A stretch of DNA of 64,000 nt from Falsihalocynthiibacter arcticus. GTDB lineage: Bacteria > Pseudomonadota > Alphaproteobacteria > Rhodobacterales > Rhodobacteraceae. Positions 18,490-26,531 of this stretch are shown one piece after another. The stretch lies in assembly GCF_000812665.2 (NCBI RefSeq), contig NZ_CP014327.1:2695501-2759500 (forward strand), read 5' to 3'. Position numbers and translations under genes: made by a program. Positions within the stretch are counted from its first letter, which is position 1. Every line of letters begins with the position of its first letter. The notes under the pieces were generated by a model, which was given only the letters and a program-made list of their open reading frames with translations, was not told the origin of the DNA and ran no database searches.

Positions 18490-19677
18490 ATGGCCGCTCC
18501 AGAATTCAAAATACCCCGCCCACATTTGGGCGAGCCTTACCTTCTTACCCCCGGTCCGTTGACCACATCCTACGTCGTCAAACAGGCGATGTTGCGCGAC
18601 TGGGGAAGCTGGGACGATGATTTCCGCGGTATGACGCGCGAGTTGCGGGCGCGTTTGCTTGATCTTTTGGGTGCGGGCAAAGAAGCCTTCGATTGTGTCC
18701 CAATGCAAGGCAGCGGCACGTTTTCAGTTGAGGCCATGTTGGGGTCGTTTATCCCTCGCAACGGCAAGGTTTTGGTGCTTGCCAATGGCGCCTACGGCAA
18801 ACGCACGGCGCAGACGCTGGAATACCTTGGCCGCGCTCATGTGGTTCTGGACAAGGGCGATTACCTGCCGCCACGCGGCGCAGAGGTCGCGAAAATCTTG
18901 GCCGACGATCCGGCCATCACCCACGTTGTCGCTATCCATTGCGAAACCAGCTCGGGCATTTTGAACCCGGTTGAAGAGATTTCCGAAGTTACTTATGCGG
19001 CGGGCCGCAAGCTGTTGATTGACTCCATGTCGGCCTTTGGCGCGATTGAATTGAAAGTTGCGGATATCCGCTACGAAGCGCTGGTGTCTTCGGCGAATAA
19101 ATGCATTGAAGGCGTGCCCGGATTTGGCTTTATCATCGCGCGCAAAACTGAGCTTGAGGCCGCCAAGGGCAATAGCCATTCCTTGAGTTTGGACGTCCAT
19201 GCCCAATGGGCGCATATGAATAAAACCGAGCAATGGCGCTTTACGCCGCCCACCCATGTGGTGGCTGCATTCCTTGTGGCATTGCGCGCCCATGAGGCCG
19301 AAGGCGGTGTCGCAGGGCGGGGCGCGCGCTATACGCGAAACCGCGATGTGATGGTTGCTGGCATGCGCGACCTTGGGTTTGAAACCCTGCTCAAAGATCG
19401 CTGGCTCTCCCCCATCATTGTCACATTCTTTTGTCCTTCGGATGATAACTTTGCCTTTGATCGCTTTTACGAACTGATGAAGGACAAAGGGTTTATCATC
19501 TACCCTGGAAAATTGACCGTCGTCGACAGTTTTCGCGTCGGTTGTATCGGCCAAATGGACGAACATGTTATGCGGCAAGTTGTTGCCGCTGCCAAAGAAG
19601 CGCTTGCCGAAATGGGCGTTGCAAATGCAGCACCACCCGCGCGCGCCCTAGAAGAACGCGCTATCCTAGCCGCTTGA
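18490..19677 (+). CDS. phnW: 2-aminoethylphosphonate-pyruvate transaminase
   Basis: PLP enzyme of 395 residues converting AEP and pyruvate to phosphonoacetaldehyde and alanine. It opens with YLLTPGPLTTSYVVKQAML and RDWGSWDDDF, a PhnW hallmark. The PLP-binding lysine is Lys204 within SSANKCIEGVPGFGF; the Asp that contacts the pyridine is in KLLIDSMSAFGA; the C terminus has FIIYPGKLTVVDSFRVGCIG. Aspartate-aminotransferase class V fold, normal length. First of six genes on this strand (phnW-phnA-phnY-PLP enzyme-flavoprotein), with gaps of 19, 3 and 39 bp and one overlap, so probably one transcript. Preceded by the LysR-type motif. Confidence 0.95.
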   Translation: MAAPEFKIPRPHLGEPYLLTPGPLTTSYVVKQAMLRDWGSWDDDFRGMTRELRARLLDLLGAGKEAFDCVPMQGSGTFSVEAMLGSFIPRNGKVLVLANGAYGKRTAQTLEYLGRAHVVLDKGDYLPPRGAEVAKILADDPAITHVVAIHCETSSGILNPVEEISEVTYAAGRKLLIDSMSAFGAIELKVADIRYEALVSSANKCIEGVPGFGFIIARKTELEAAKGNSHSLSLDVHAQWAHMNKTEQWRFTPPTHVVAAFLVALRAHEAEGGVAGRGARYTRNRDVMVAGMRDLGFETLLKDRWLSPIIVTFFCPSDDNFAFDRFYELMKDKGFIIYPGKLTVVDSFRVGCIGQMDEHVMRQVVAAAKEALAEMGVANAAPPARALEERAILAA

Positions 19678-19696
19678 TTACAAAAGGAAATACCAC

Positions 19697-20941
19697 ATGA
19701 CTATTCAATCTCCCATCGTCGCCAATGGCCGCGCATATCCCGTTCCTAAAACCTGCGCCATCGCCATTTGTCTGGACGGTTGCGAGCCGGAATATTTGGA
19801 GGTCGCGATTGCCGATGGCCTGATGCCAACCCTCAAAAGGATGCGCGAAACAGGCACTGATAGGTTGGCGCATTCGGTGATCCCGTCGTTCACCAACCCC
19901 AATAATCTGTCCATCGCAACGGGACGCCCGCCTGTTGTGCATGGCATTTGCGGCAACTATTTGTACGAGCCGGAAACCGGCGAAGAAGTCATGATGAACG
20001 ACGTGCGTTTCCTGCGCGCGCCCACCATTTTCAAGACGTTTTATGATGCCGGTGCGCGGGTTGCGATTGTCACCGCAAAGGATAAATTGCGCGCGCTTTT
20101 AGGGGCGGGCCTGACGTTTGAAGATGACCGCGCCAAGTGCTTTTCAGCCGAGAAATCCGATACCTCCACACAGGCCGAGCATGGTCAGGAAGCCGCGAGC
20201 AAATGGCTCGGTATGGCGCAACCTAATGTCTATTCCGCTGAACTGTCCGAGTTTGTTTTCGCCGCAGGAGTAAAACTTCTGCGTGAGTGGAAGCCCGATG
20301 TGATGTACCTGACCACGACCGATTTCGTGCAACATAAATACGCGCCGCACCAGCCCGAAGCCAAAGCCTTCTATGAAATGTTCGACAAATATCTGACCGA
20401 ACTTGATGCCATGGGCGCGGCGATTGTGGTTACGGCCGATCATGGAATGAAGCCAAAACACCTCGCCGATGGATCGCCTGCGGTGGTCTATGTTCAGGAT
20501 TTGCTCGACGAGTGGTTGGGCGAAGCGGCGGCGCGTTTGATCCTGCCAATCACCGACCCCTATGTTGTGCACCACGGCGCGCTAGGCTCGTTTGCCACGG
20601 CATATTTGCCAGAGGGCGCCGATCAGGCCGATATCATGGCCAAGCTGCGCGCGACGGAGGGTATCACCGATGTTCTGACCAACGCCCAAGCGGTTGCGCG
20701 GTTTGAACTGCCAAGTGATCGTATTGGCGACATTATTTTGGTTTCGGGCGAGAATATTTGCATCGGAACCTCGGAGCATCGCCATGATCTGGCCGCGCTC
20801 AAGGAACCACTGCGCAGCCACGGTGGGTTAACCGAACAAGAAGTGCCCTTCATTTGCAACCGCGTTTTGCCGCTGCCTGAACGTCCCGTTTTGCGCAATT
20901 TTGATGCGTTCTTTTACGCCACCACAGCGGCGGCCCTTTAA
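19697..20941 (+). CDS. phnA: Phosphonoacetate hydrolase
   Basis: Zn-dependent C-P hydrolase of 414 residues releasing acetate and phosphate from phosphonoacetate; alkaline phosphatase/nucleotide pyrophosphatase superfamily. Metal ligands and nucleophile are visible: Asp27 in AICLDGCEPEYL, the nucleophilic Thr66 in VIPSFTNPNNLSIATG, Asp/His of YLTTTDFVQHKYAPH, the pair in VVTADHGMKPKH and the His of YVVHHGALG. Normal family length. AAAAGGA precedes the ATG. Its presence, with no phnX-type phosphonatase in view, shows that carbon from AEP leaves as acetate by the PhnW-PhnY-PhnA route. Confidence 0.94.
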   Translation: MTIQSPIVANGRAYPVPKTCAIAICLDGCEPEYLEVAIADGLMPTLKRMRETGTDRLAHSVIPSFTNPNNLSIATGRPPVVHGICGNYLYEPETGEEVMMNDVRFLRAPTIFKTFYDAGARVAIVTAKDKLRALLGAGLTFEDDRAKCFSAEKSDTSTQAEHGQEAASKWLGMAQPNVYSAELSEFVFAAGVKLLREWKPDVMYLTTTDFVQHKYAPHQPEAKAFYEMFDKYLTELDAMGAAIVVTADHGMKPKHLADGSPAVVYVQDLLDEWLGEAAARLILPITDPYVVHHGALGSFATAYLPEGADQADIMAKLRATEGITDVLTNAQAVARFELPSDRIGDIILVSGENICIGTSEHRHDLAALKEPLRSHGGLTEQEVPFICNRVLPLPERPVLRNFDAFFYATTAAAL

Positions 20942-20944
20942 AAA

Positions 20945-22399
20945 ATGGCCGTTCTCAAATCTGAAATCCGCAACGAAGGCATGCGCATCGGGGGCGAAAT
21001 TGTCTTTACCGACGATGTGATCCCCGTTCACTATCCTTTCACAAACGAGGTGGTTGGCTCTGTTCCTGCGGGCACGGCCGAACATGCAAAACGTGCGTTC
21101 GAGATTGCGGCAAACTACACCCCTAAATTGAGCCGCTATGAGCGCAGCCAGATTTTGCGGCGGACGGGGGAGCTGATTGGAGAGAGGCGCGATTATCTTG
21201 CAAGATGGTTGACGCTGGAGTTGGGGATTTGCCACCAACATGCGATTTATGAAACCAAACGCGCGCAGGATGTGTATCTATTTGCCGCGCAACAGGCGCT
21301 GGTGGATGACGGCGAAATTTTCTCCTGTGATCTGACGCACAACGGCAAACCGCGCAAGATTTTTACCAAGCGCGAACCCGTGCGGGCGATTTCGGCGATC
21401 ACCCCGTTCAACCACCCGCTCAACATGGTCAGCCATAAAATCGCGCCCTCGATTGCTACCAACAATTGCATGGTCCTTAAGCCCACTGAGCTGACGCCCC
21501 TCACCGCGATTGCGCTTGCGGATATCCTCTATGAGGCCGGATTACCGTATGAGATGCTCCAGATTGTTACGGGGTGGCCCAAGGATATCGGCGAAGAAAT
21601 GATGGTGAACGAGAACATCGATATCGTCACATTTACGGGCGGCGTGCCCGTGGGTAAACTGATTGCAGCGAAAGCGGGCTATAAACGTCTGGCGTTGGAA
21701 TTGGGTGGCAATGACCCGTTTATCGTTTGCAATGACCTGTCTGATGAAGACCTCGAAAAAGCCGCGACGATTGCCGTGGCGGGGGCGATTGGCAACTCTG
21801 GGCAACGCTGTACCGCGATCAAACGCATTCTGGTTCAGGAGTCGGTGGCGGATAGGTTTGTGCCGATGGTTCTGGCCAAGGCCAAAGCGGTGAAGTTTGG
21901 CGATCCCCAAGATCCCGAAACGGAACTGGGCTGCGTGATCCATGCAGAGGCGGCAGAACTCTTTGAAAAACGGGTGTTTATGGCCGAAAAAGAGGGGGCA
22001 AAAATCCTTTACCATCCCGGCCGTCAAGGCGCACTTCTTCCGCCCATTGTGATTGACCACGTGCGCCATGACAGCGAGTTGGTGATGGAGGAAACCTTTG
22101 GCCCCATCGTGCCCATCGTCCGTGTTCCCGACGATGACACCGAGGTCATGCGGATTTCAAACTCCACGAATTTCGGCCTGAGTTCCGGTGTCTGCACCAA
22201 TGATTTAAACCGCGCGATTGCCTATATCAACGGTCTGGATGTCGGCACCTGCAACATTTGGGAGCAACCCGGTTATCGTATCGAAATGTCCCCCTTTGGC
22301 GGCATCAAAGACAGCGGCAATGCGGTTAAGGAGGGCGTGATCGAGGCGATGAAATTCTTTACTAACGTCAAAACCTACTCCCTGCCGTGGCCTGAATGA
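20945..22399 (+). CDS. phnY: Phosphonoacetaldehyde dehydrogenase
   Basis: NAD-dependent aldehyde dehydrogenase of 484 residues that would oxidise phosphonoacetaldehyde to phosphonoacetate. Family landmarks: [20 protein letters not shown], glycine motif [10 protein letters not shown], catalytic Glu in [11 protein letters not shown], catalytic Cys289 in [12 protein letters not shown], and [16 protein letters not shown] with the ...KR following is typical of the PhnY group, whose Arg/Lys residues bind the phosphonate. It starts 3 bp after phnA. The function follows from the family together with its position between phnA and the PLP enzyme gene. Confidence 0.93.
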   Translation: MAVLKSEIRNEGMRIGGEIVFTDDVIPVHYPFTNEVVGSVPAGTAEHAKRAFEIAANYTPKLSRYERSQILRRTGELIGERRDYLARWLTLELGICHQHAIYETKRAQDVYLFAAQQALVDDGEIFSCDLTHNGKPRKIFTKREPVRAISAITPFNHPLNMVSHKIAPSIATNNCMVLKPTELTPLTAIALADILYEAGLPYEMLQIVTGWPKDIGEEMMVNENIDIVTFTGGVPVGKLIAAKAGYKRLALELGGNDPFIVCNDLSDEDLEKAATIAVAGAIGNSGQRCTAIKRILVQESVADRFVPMVLAKAKAVKFGDPQDPETELGCVIHAEAAELFEKRVFMAEKEGAKILYHPGRQGALLPPIVIDHVRHDSELVMEETFGPIVPIVRVPDDDTEVMRISNSTNFGLSSGVCTNDLNRAIAYINGLDVGTCNIWEQPGYRIEMSPFGGIKDSGNAVKEGVIEAMKFFTNVKTYSLPWPE

Positions 22400-22438
22400 C
22401 GTCAAATCATCTGTCTCGTTTTTTCCAATTGAGGTCCC

Positions 22439-23794
22439 ATGTCCAAAAAGATTGTCCACACTGAAGGCGAGTCAAACACATCCGATGCCCGCCAAGCTTG
22501 GTTGGAAAAATCGATCGGTCCGCGGTCCGCGCCATTGCTTGAGAGGGATTCAAATGCCTTTCTGCATCAAAGTCTGTCGAGCCCCTGTGTGAGCACAATC
22601 GCCAAGGCGGAGGGTATTTGGATCGAGGACATGGACGGGCGGCGCTATATGGATTTCCACGGAAATTCGGTGCATCACATTGGATATGGCCACCCGAAAT
22701 TGGTTGCGGCAATCAAAAAGCAGCTGGATGATCTGCCCTTTGCACCGCGTCGTTTTACCAATGATCCTGCTGTTGAGCTGGCGGAGAAAATCGCCGAAAT
22801 AGCCCCAGGGGATTTGTGTAAAACACTGTTTACCACGGGCGGGTCGGACGCGAATGAAGTCGCGTTAAAGATCGCGCGCGCGGCAACGGGGCGGTTCAAA
22901 ACCGTGTCGTTTTGGGATGCGTTTCACGGCGCGGGGTTGGGCGCAGCGAGTGTTGGTGGCGAAGCAACCTTTCGCAGCCACATCGCAGGACCACTTTTGT
23001 CGGGTACCGAACATGTCGCGCCATTTGCCTGTTATCGTTGCCCGTATAATCACGCGGGGCCGGATGTTTGCGGCTTGGCCTGCGCGCAGATGGTCGAATA
23101 TGTTTTGGAGAGGGAAGGCGACGTCGCCGCCGTAATCGCCGAGCCAATGCGGGCCGTGCCTTATGTGCCGCCGCCCGGATTTTGGAAGGTCGTCCGCGAG
23201 GCCTGTCATCGTCATGGCGCCTTGCTGATTTTCGATGAAATCCCAACGGGCTTGGGCAAAACGGGCAAAATGTTTGCCTTTGAGCACGACGATGTCATCC
23301 CCGATATTGTCACGATGGGCAAAGCTTTGGGCGGGGGAATTCTTCCTATTGCGGCTTGCGTTGCGCGGCGGGAATTGGACGTTTGCGGCGATTTTGCCAT
23401 CGGCCATTATACCCACGAAAAAAACCCAGTCACGGCGCGCGCCGCCCTCACAACCATTCAAATCATCGAGGAAGAGGGACTTGTCGCGCGTGCAGCCGAG
23501 CTTGGCGACTACGCGATGGCGCAGCTGCAAGACCGCCTTGGGGATGTGCAAATCGTTGGCGATATACGGGGGCGTGGCTTGATGTTTGGCGTAGAGATCG
23601 TTGAGGACCGCGCCGCGAAAACCCAAGGCAATGCGCGGGCCGAACGGATATATTATGCCTGCCTTGAAGCGGGATTGAGCTTTAAAATCAGTCAAGGTTG
23701 TGTCCTTACCCTTTCGCCGCCCCTCACCATCGCAAAGGCCGATCTTGATCGCGCATTGGATATTGTGGTGACGGCGATCAAGGAGGCGGCTTGA
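22439..23794 (+). CDS. pbfA: Class III aminotransferase-fold PLP enzyme, PbfA-like ((R)-1-hydroxy-2-aminoethylphosphonate ammonia-lyase)
   Basis: 451 residues, class III aminotransferase fold. Visible: MDFHGNSVHHIGYGHPKLVA, TTGGSDANEVALKIARAATG, DEIPTGLGKTGKMFAFEHD, and PLP lysine Lys295 in VTMGKALGGGILPIAACVAR. Homologues in phnWAY clusters are known as PbfA, an ammonia-lyase that turns (R)-1-hydroxy-AEP into phosphonoacetaldehyde, so that the hydroxylated compound joins the PhnY-PhnA route. The assignment rests on fold plus neighbourhood; an ordinary omega-transaminase acting on AEP cannot be ruled out from sequence. Its stop overlaps the next start (TTGA). Confidence 0.8.
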   Translation: MSKKIVHTEGESNTSDARQAWLEKSIGPRSAPLLERDSNAFLHQSLSSPCVSTIAKAEGIWIEDMDGRRYMDFHGNSVHHIGYGHPKLVAAIKKQLDDLPFAPRRFTNDPAVELAEKIAEIAPGDLCKTLFTTGGSDANEVALKIARAATGRFKTVSFWDAFHGAGLGAASVGGEATFRSHIAGPLLSGTEHVAPFACYRCPYNHAGPDVCGLACAQMVEYVLEREGDVAAVIAEPMRAVPYVPPPGFWKVVREACHRHGALLIFDEIPTGLGKTGKMFAFEHDDVIPDIVTMGKALGGGILPIAACVARRELDVCGDFAIGHYTHEKNPVTARAALTTIQIIEEEGLVARAAELGDYAMAQLQDRLGDVQIVGDIRGRGLMFGVEIVEDRAAKTQGNARAERIYYACLEAGLSFKISQGCVLTLSPPLTIAKADLDRALDIVVTAIKEAA

Positions 23795-25245
23795 CGGACG
23801 AGGCCCATTTCGACGTCGCGATTATCGGTGGCGGCATCAATGGCGCGAGTGCGGCACAGCATTTGAGTGCGGCGGGGTGCCGCGTTTTGGTTGTGGAGAA
23901 AGACGACTTTGCCAGTGGCGCCACCAGTCGTTCCAGTCGCTTGTTGCATTGTGGATTGCGTCATTTGGCGAATGGTGATCGGTTGCGCGATCTGTTGCGT
24001 CATCCCCTGCGGTTGATGCGCGCGCTCGCGACAGTGCGCGAAGACATGTTGGCGCGGGACGAGTTGGTCGCCACCCTTCCTGAGCAGGTTAAAGCGATGA
24101 AATTTTGCTTGCCAATTTACAAGGATGATCCCTATCCCGCGTGGCTTCTTGATCTCGCCTTTGCAGCTCTGAGGCTGGCAAGTCCGCGGGGTGTGCCGCT
24201 TGAGTATCGCCGGTATCGCCCTTCCGAAATGCAGAAAATCCCGATTTATCCATGGCTGCGTACGCCAGAAAAGCTGCGCGGGCTTGTGGTGTTTCGGGAG
24301 TATATTTTCGACTGGCCCGAACGAATTGCGCTGGATGCCTTATTGGATGCGCGTCGGATGGGGGCCGACATTCGCAACTATACCCAAGTGACGGCGTTGC
24401 ACCGCGAGGGTAACCAGTGGCAGTTGAATTTGCGAAAGTCCGACGGGGAACAGGCCAAGGTGACCGCGCAAACAGTGCTTAATTTTTCGGGCGCTTGGGT
24501 TGATGCGGTGCATCAGTTTACGGGCGATCCAGTGGGGAAAATCTGTCAGGGCATCAAGGGCATCCACATAGCGATTCAACTGCCAGAAGCTTTTGCCGAC
24601 CATGGCGTTTTTACCTACAACAGCCTTGGCGAACCGCTCTATTGCCTGCCGTGGCGCGGCATTCATTATGTCGGGCTGACGCGCACGCCGTTCTCGGGCG
24701 ATGCCAGTGATATTGCGGCCTCGGATCAGGAAATCGACTGGATACTTGCCGAAACTAACCGCGTGATGCCCAACCTGAATTTGGGGCGTTCGGATGTCGT
24801 GTATAGTTGGGCGGGGGTCAATCCGCTAACGCATGATCCACAGGAAGCTTTGGGCAGTCGCGAGATTAAAATCCACGACATGGCGTCCCACGGAATGGAG
24901 GGTATGTTTGCCTTGACGGGAGGCGCGATCATGACGCATCGACGCGTGGCGCGGCGGGTTGTTCAGAAGATACGAAGCAAAATTCAACCGTCCCGCCCGC
25001 CGCAAGACATGCAATTTGGCGCGGGTCAGGGGAAGGTTGACGCCGAATGTGCACAAAGCTTGACTGACGTTCTGTCGCGCCGGAGGGGCCTTGCGTGGGA
25101 CGCCGATCAGGGGCGCGACTCCGCCCGTGGGATCGCCGAAAAGCTGGCTCCCGATTTTGGGTGGGATGCCCAACGGATCGAGGCAGAACTGATGGACTAT
25201 GAGGGTTACTTGCAAACGGCGCGGCGCAAGCCAACGCGGGATTAA
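23791..25245 (+). CDS. GlpD-like FAD-dependent oxidoreductase in the phosphonate operon
   Basis: 484 residues starting at TTG 23791, which overlaps the preceding stop by 4 bp. N-terminal FAD fold VAIIGGGINGASAAQHLSAAG, then DFASGATSRSSRLLHCGLRHL, the GATS-x(n)-HGGLR-like motif of glycerol-3-phosphate dehydrogenase (GlpD/GlpA); also VVFREYIFDWPERIALDALL and NFSGAWVDAV. Somewhat shorter C terminus than GlpD. In this operon it most likely oxidises a phosphonate analogue, for example an N-methylated or hydroxylated aminoethylphosphonate; flavoproteins (PbfC, PbfD) with such roles have been reported from AEP clusters. The actual substrate is unknown. Electrons could go to the quinone pool, as with GlpD. 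Confidence 0.82.
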   Translation: MTDEAHFDVAIIGGGINGASAAQHLSAAGCRVLVVEKDDFASGATSRSSRLLHCGLRHLANGDRLRDLLRHPLRLMRALATVREDMLARDELVATLPEQVKAMKFCLPIYKDDPYPAWLLDLAFAALRLASPRGVPLEYRRYRPSEMQKIPIYPWLRTPEKLRGLVVFREYIFDWPERIALDALLDARRMGADIRNYTQVTALHREGNQWQLNLRKSDGEQAKVTAQTVLNFSGAWVDAVHQFTGDPVGKICQGIKGIHIAIQLPEAFADHGVFTYNSLGEPLYCLPWRGIHYVGLTRTPFSGDASDIAASDQEIDWILAETNRVMPNLNLGRSDVVYSWAGVNPLTHDPQEALGSREIKIHDMASHGMEGMFALTGGAIMTHRRVARRVVQKIRSKIQPSRPPQDMQFGAGQGKVDAECAQSLTDVLSRRRGLAWDADQGRDSARGIAEKLAPDFGWDAQRIEAELMDYEGYLQTARRKPTRD

Positions 25246-26255
25246 TTTTCGAAAACAACGCCTTGGGATTGGGCGCGCAATCGGGGGTCTGTTGATTTCA
25301 CCAACACATCGCGCCCTTCAAGCACCTCAAAACACCGCTCTAGGGTTTCCGCCTCTAACCGCTCCATCGCCCCCTCCGTATAGAACGTGAGATGCGGCGA
25401 GAGGATGACATTCGGGCGATTGAAAAGGGCGCTCATCGGGTGCCCTTCGCGCGCGAGCGGTTCTTGAGAATAAACATCAAGGCCAGCCCCTGCGATCCAT
25501 TTCTCCTCGATGGCACGCACCAACGCTTGTTCATCGACAATCGCACCACGCGAGACATTCACCAGAAACGCAGTGCTTTTCATAGCACGCAATTCGGCCT
25601 CACCGACCAAGTGGAGCGTATCATCATTCAGGACGCTGTGAATGGTGACAAAATCGCTCTGCGCCAACATTGCGTGTAAATCGTCGATCTTTTCTACACC
25701 GATTTCTTGCATGTCTTGCGCCGAAGTATGGGGGCTATAGGCGATGACACGGGCGTTAAAGCCTTGCCCAGCCATGCGCGCCATGCTGCGCCCGATTTTT
25801 CCGAGGCCGATAATTCCCACGGTTTTGCCGGCAATATCCGTGCCCATCCACGTGGGTTCCGGCCACGCCCAGCCTTCGCTGTTCATTTGCTGGTTCAAAT
25901 GGGGGAGCCGCTTGGCGAGGGCGATCAACATAGCAAAAGCGCCTTCGGCCACCGTTTCTTCGGCGTATTCGGGAATGTTTACCACCGTCACGCCATGCTC
26001 AATCGCGGCAGGAATATCGATGGCGTCAATTCCGACGCCGTATTTCACGATGCCTTTAAGCATGGGCGCATTTTCCAAAATGTGGCGCGTGATCGGCGTA
26101 TAGCACATAAGGAGAAGGTCGGCGTCTTTTAGAGCTGCAATGAGATTTTGAGGGGTCGTCGCATCAGGAAGAAGCACCAATTCGTGGCCCGCCGCAATCA
26201 GGGCTTGATCCAAATAGGGTGTTTGTAATTCGCTGTCGGTTCTTACAATTCTCAT
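25242..26255 (-). CDS. D-isomer-specific 2-hydroxyacid dehydrogenase
   Basis: About 337 residues. Rossmann motif KTVGIIGLGKIGRSMARMAG (residues ~147-165), catalytic Arg in NVSRGAIVDEQALV, Glu in GLDVYSQEPL and His in LSPHLTFYTEGA: the full Arg-Glu-His set of the family. ATG 26255 (MRIVRTDSELQTP) has AAAGGTTG upstream and is preferred over 26291. Its stop overlaps the converging flavoprotein stop within TTAA. A CACATATAGG copy about 90 bp upstream is identical to that before phnW, so it is probably part of the phosphonate regulon. It may reduce or oxidise a 2-oxo/2-hydroxy acid, possibly a phosphonate; unproven. Confidence 0.85.
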   Translation of the reverse strand: MRIVRTDSELQTPYLDQALIAAGHELVLLPDATTPQNLIAALKDADLLLMCYTPITRHILENAPMLKGIVKYGVGIDAIDIPAAIEHGVTVVNIPEYAEETVAEGAFAMLIALAKRLPHLNQQMNSEGWAWPEPTWMGTDIAGKTVGIIGLGKIGRSMARMAGQGFNARVIAYSPHTSAQDMQEIGVEKIDDLHAMLAQSDFVTIHSVLNDDTLHLVGEAELRAMKSTAFLVNVSRGAIVDEQALVRAIEEKWIAGAGLDVYSQEPLAREGHPMSALFNRPNVILSPHLTFYTEGAMERLEAETLERCFEVLEGRDVLVKSTDPRLRAQSQGVVFEN

Positions 26256-26341
26256 GGTCAACCTTTCAAAATCGAAGCTTGCATAGTTCACCCATTTAAC
26301 AATTGCTCAAATACAAAAATGTGATCGGTCCATATGCTTGT

Positions 26342-26351
26342 CCTATATGTG
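26342..26351 (-). promoter_or_regulatory. CACATATAGG motif upstream of the hydroxyacid dehydrogenase gene
   Basis: On the minus strand this reads CACATATAGG, exactly as at 18433-18442. It stands about 87 bp before the dehydrogenase start and about 180 bp before the TpsB gene on the other strand. Best read as a second site for the phosphonate-locus LysR regulator. Confidence 0.5.
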
Positions 26352-26531
26352 TCCGTGGAATGGCGCGTAAAATTGCCAACGTTGGACCGAACTCCGAGAC
26401 CCTTGAGGAAAGCAAGGCACCATAACGTTCACAAGTGTGCGGTTCGGCGAAAAAATTAGGGATGCAAAGTACAAATTGTTTGTATAATAATGGTACTAAT
26501 TAAAAATCAATTAATCCAAAGGTGATGCGCT

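Noticed and set aside
18724-19578. Long minus-strand open frame (284 codons) opposite phnW
   Set aside because: Lies wholly antisense to a strongly supported phnW gene, shows no family motif, and such frames are common opposite G/C-rich third positions.
22865-23695. Minus-strand frame of 276 codons opposite the PbfA-like gene
   Set aside because: Antisense shadow; basic, motif-free composition and no Shine-Dalgarno sequence.
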